Part shown: in pieces, positions 61,441 through 64,000 of the stretch | How the letters are laid out: each line of letters opens with the position of its first letter | How positions within the stretch are numbered: the stretch's first letter is position 1 | Translations under genes and position numbers: made by a program | Notes under the pieces: generated by a model | Seen by the model: the letters and a program-made list of their open reading frames with translations, nothing else | Database searches by the model: none | Told to the model about the DNA's origin: nothing | Source: an uncultured delta proteobacterium | GTDB taxonomy: Bacteria > Desulfobacterota > Desulfovibrionia > Desulfovibrionales > Desulfovibrionaceae | Length of the DNA stretch: 64,000 nt | Reading direction: 5' to 3' | NCBI GenBank assembly: GCA_900079685.1 | Contig: LT599018.1 | Coordinates: 489,012-553,011, forward strand

Positions 61441-62511
61441 CTATACATCCGACTGGGCTTTCAGCGCTTCCGCCTGGGCGGCCGTGGTCAGGCCGGTGAC
61501 CAGTTCCTGGATGTCGCCTTCCATGACCTGGTCCAGCTTGTACAGGGTAAGGTTGATCCGGTGGTCGGTAACGCGCCCCTGCGGGAAGTTGTAGGTACGG
61601 ATGCGTTCGGAGCGGTCGCCGGACCCGACCTGGGCGCGGCGCGTCTCGGCTTGTTCGGCGTTCAAACGGTCCTGCTCGGCTTGATACAGACGTGATTTCA
61701 AAACAGTCAGCGCCTTGGCTCTATTTTTGTGTTGCGATTTTTCGTCTTGCATTGCCACGGTTATGCCTGTGGGAATATGCGTTACGCGCACAGCGGAGTC
61801 CGTCGTGTTTACGGACTGCCCGCCGGGACCGGAGGACCGGTAAACGTCAAAGCGCAGTTCTTCCGGGCGTAAAACCACATCGGCCTCTTCCGCTTCGGGC
61901 ATAATGGCCACCGTGGCCGCCGAGGTATGGATGCGGCCCTGGGATTCCGTCACGGGGACGCGCTGCACGCGGTGGGTGCCGGCTTCGTATTTCAGCTGGC
62001 TGTAGGCCCTGTTGCCCTTGAGCAGGGCGATAATTTCCTTGTAGCCGCCGGTGCCGGTATCGGAACTGGACATGATCTCGACCTTCCAGCCCTTGGATTC
62101 GGCATAACGCGAATACATGCGGAACAGGTCGGCCGCGAACAGGGCGGCTTCATCCCCGCCAGTTCCGGCCCGGATTTCCAGGATGATGTTTTTTTCATCC
62201 ATGGGATCTTTGGGAAGGAGCAGAACTTTCAGCTCCTGCTCAAGCTCGTCCATGGATTTTTCCAGCTCTTTGGCTTCCTCAAAGGCCATGTCCCGGATTT
62301 CGGAGTCCGGGTCGTTCTGCATGGCTTTGCTTTCCGCAAGCTGGGCGCGCAGTTCCTTGTATTTTTTAAAGACGTCCACGACCTCGCGCAAATCCGCGTG
62401 GGCCTTGGTCATTTTTCTATACCGCTCCTGGTCGTTCAGAATGTCCGGCGAGGAGAGCTGCTGCTCAAGATCGGCAAAGCGCCGTTCAAGATTTTCAAGT
62501 TTGGCAAACAT
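61441..62511 (-). CDS. prfA: Peptide chain release factor 1
   Basis: 356 residues. RF1 recognises UAA and UAG and frees the finished protein. It shows the codon-reading motif PVT (HRVQRVPVTESQGRIH), the GGQ motif in RSSGPGGQSVNTTDSAVR and the typical helical N-terminal domain. Its start overlaps the DUF1385 stop (TAATG), so the two are translated together. Confidence 0.96.
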   Translation of the reverse strand: MFAKLENLERRFADLEQQLSSPDILNDQERYRKMTKAHADLREVVDVFKKYKELRAQLAESKAMQNDPDSEIRDMAFEEAKELEKSMDELEQELKVLLLPKDPMDEKNIILEIRAGTGGDEAALFAADLFRMYSRYAESKGWKVEIMSSSDTGTGGYKEIIALLKGNRAYSQLKYEAGTHRVQRVPVTESQGRIHTSAATVAIMPEAEEADVVLRPEELRFDVYRSSGPGGQSVNTTDSAVRVTHIPTGITVAMQDEKSQHKNRAKALTVLKSRLYQAEQDRLNAEQAETRRAQVGSGDRSERIRTYNFPQGRVTDHRINLTLYKLDQVMEGDIQELVTGLTTAAQAEALKAQSDV

Positions 62512-63530
62512 TACACCGACTCCATCTTGCTGTAGGCCGGGACACGAATAGGCACGGCGCTCTCGTCGCCAAGGGCCTCATGCAGGGCGACCATGGCGAC
62601 TTCAAGCTGTGAGGGGTCCGGCTCACGCGTGGTCAGCCTCTGCAACATCATGCCCGGCGCGCGTAAAACAAAGGCCACGAATCCCGAATTGATTTTTGCC
62701 GCGTACCGTATGGCCTCGTAGGCGATGGCGCTTATCGGGATCATCAGGAACAGCTTGAAGACAACGATGCCCGCATGTTCGAGAACGGCGTTGCCCGGCT
62801 TCCAGAATACCAGAACCAGCGGCACAAGGACCGCATGCAGAATAATGGAAATGGCCATGACGAACAGCATGAAGGTTGTGCCGCAGCGGGGGTGCAGCCT
62901 GCTTTGGCGCATGGCGGATTCCACGGTAATTTCGTCCTCGCGGCTCTCGTACGCCCAGATGACCTTGTGCTCCGCGCCGTGATACTCAAAAACGCGGCGG
63001 ATGTCCGGGAGGCGCGAGATGGCCACGATATAGCCGACAAAAATGGAGGCCTTGAAAAACCCGTCCCAGAGATGGAAGGTCAGCCCCTTGAGGCCGCTTG
63101 CAAACCCGAGCAGGTTCATAACAATGGTCACCAGGTGCGGCAGAACGACAAAGAGCAAGACCGCGAACCCGACGGCGGCCGCCAGGGTCAGCGCGAGCTG
63201 CCAGGGTTTGAGTTCCTCGCCCTCGGCCTCTACCGCGACCTCGGCGGAAAAATTCAGCGCTTTGATGCCGTTGACCAGCGTCTCCAGCAGAACGGGAAAC
63301 CCGCGAACGAACGCCTTGCGCATGAAGGCGAACCGCAGCAGGGTGAACCAGGGCCGCTGCCGGGCGATAATGGCGCCGTCGGGCTTGCGGACGGCGATGG
63401 ACAGCGTGTCGTCGTTACGCATCATGACGCCTTCCATGACGGCCTGACCGCCGACGGCAAGGCTTTCACATTCTTCGGACGTCACGAACCAGGCAAGACT
63501 CCTGGCCGCCAAACGGCGCGTTTTCGACAC
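62511..63530 (-). CDS. DUF1385 membrane protein
   Basis: About 339 residues. DUF1385 signature parts are present: LAVGGQAVMEGVMMRNDD, YHGAEHKVIWAYE and HPRCGTTFMLFV, with four to five membrane helices between and after them. It is conserved beside rpmE and prfA in many bacteria, yet its job is unknown; Cys, His and Glu residues in the conserved motifs suggest metal binding. I chose GTG 63530 (GGAG six bases upstream). The ATG at 63590 adds 20 residues but has no ribosome-binding site. Confidence 0.9.
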   Translation of the reverse strand: MSKTRRLAARSLAWFVTSEECESLAVGGQAVMEGVMMRNDDTLSIAVRKPDGAIIARQRPWFTLLRFAFMRKAFVRGFPVLLETLVNGIKALNFSAEVAVEAEGEELKPWQLALTLAAAVGFAVLLFVVLPHLVTIVMNLLGFASGLKGLTFHLWDGFFKASIFVGYIVAISRLPDIRRVFEYHGAEHKVIWAYESREDEITVESAMRQSRLHPRCGTTFMLFVMAISIILHAVLVPLVLVFWKPGNAVLEHAGIVVFKLFLMIPISAIAYEAIRYAAKINSGFVAFVLRAPGMMLQRLTTREPDPSQLEVAMVALHEALGDESAVPIRVPAYSKMESV

Positions 63531-63626
63531 GGATAACTCCACGGTGTGAAATAAGCCACATACGGGAGCCGGAACACCGTCCCCCTTCATGGCTTTGTAT
63601 CAGCCTGTCTGCAAAAGACAATAAAG

Positions 63627-63651
63627 GCTCCCCGGAGGATGGCCGGGGAGC
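63627..63651 (-). terminator. Terminator after rpmE
   Basis: GCTCCCCGG / CCGGGGAGC around seven bases, followed on the minus strand by CTTTATTGTCTTTT, 30 bases past the rpmE stop. Confidence 0.85.
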
Positions 63652-63681
63652 GACAAGTATTGGACTATACTGGAAAAACCA

Positions 63682-63891
63682 CTATTTTTTCGCGGCGGCG
63701 TACTTTTTACGGAAACGGTCAATGCGGCCGGCCGTATCCACAAAACGCTGTTTGCCGGTATAAAACGGGTGGCAGTTGGAGCAGATTTCCACGTGCACGT
63801 TGTCGCCCTTGGTGGAAAGCGCTTCAATTTCGTACCCGCAGGCGCAGTTGATTTTCGCGGTGTACGTTTTGGGATGAATACCTTCTTTCAT
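63682..63891 (-). CDS. rpmE: 50S ribosomal protein L31, zinc type
   Basis: 69 residues from ATG 63891 with GGAGGAAATC before it. It has [20 protein letters not shown] and [19 protein letters not shown]: the four Cys of the zinc-binding L31 type, followed by the conserved end [10 protein letters not shown]. It sits at the bridge between the ribosomal subunits. An upstream in-frame ATG at 63921 lacks a ribosome-binding site. Confidence 0.96.
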   Translation of the reverse strand: MKEGIHPKTYTAKINCACGYEIEALSTKGDNVHVEICSNCHPFYTGKQRFVDTAGRIDRFRKKYAAAKK

Positions 63892-64000
63892 GATTTCCTC
63901 CGGTATCCGGCGGCTGGGCAAAAATGCTTGTACGCCGGGTAAACTATCGCATAATCCGGTTGCGGACCGGGACTAAAAAAGACACTATAGCGCTCGCGTT

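Overview
The window reads as a piece of a GC-rich deltaproteobacterial chromosome, most like Desulfovibrionaceae. The pointers are the gene order HEAT protein-CheR-ParA-CheW-CheY-CheA, a zinc-type L31 / DUF1385 / PrfA / PrmC block, and an aldo/keto reductase carrying ferredoxin-like cysteines. This is an inference from protein families and gene order; no database was searched.

Core chromosome, left (1-18.28 kb): a chemotaxis operon (1-6231, +); a sodium:solute symporter with a 40-residue companion, preceded by a Tyr/Phe-rich leader peptide and a terminator that looks like an amino-acid attenuator (6303-8114, -); a hybrid histidine kinase; a 4Fe-4S aldo/keto reductase; a MoxR-type ATPase plus VWA (CoxE-like) pair; a second aldo/keto reductase split by an ISL3-family insertion sequence with a perfect 8-bp target duplication (14571-15897); a lone CI-type repressor in AT-rich DNA; and a periplasmic Cu,Zn superoxide dismutase.

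Integrated element (about 18285-59278, 41 kb): it sits in the 3' end of tRNA-Ser(CGA). A 24-bp degenerate copy of the tRNA end marks the left boundary, and the tRNA's probable original terminator was left behind beside it, 41 kb from the intact tRNA. From left to right the element carries an AbrB/PIN toxin-antitoxin pair, a long AT-rich PHP + ABC-ATPase gene resembling TrlF-family defence proteins, small regulators, an IncP/RP4-like transfer system (traK-L-M, trbB-C-D-E-J-L-F-G-H-I, traG, traF, an ArdC-like protein, type IA topoisomerase), a nuclease, a DUF3560/DNA-methyltransferase protein, traI-traJ relaxosome genes, a lytic transglycosylase, an IncFII-like RepA with iteron-like repeats, two AlpA-like proteins, a three-gene cargo operon (flavoprotein, MBL hydrolase, esterase-like hydrolase), a decayed prophage patch (HK97 capsid, ASCH with a nonsense codon, shrunken HNH, radical SAM) and a P4-type integrase next to the tRNA.

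Core chromosome, right (59.3-64 kb): tRNA-Ser, a cluster of hairpins resembling a repetitive intergenic element, an EamA exporter, prmC, prfA, a DUF1385 membrane protein and rpmE, all on the minus strand.

The transfer genes look complete: relaxase and accessory protein, coupling protein, two secretion ATPases, core-complex proteins, pilin and its peptidase. The element could therefore be a functional integrative conjugative element, and the RepA suggests it may replicate after excision. The prophage patch beside the integrase suggests that a conjugative module became joined to a phage-derived integration module.
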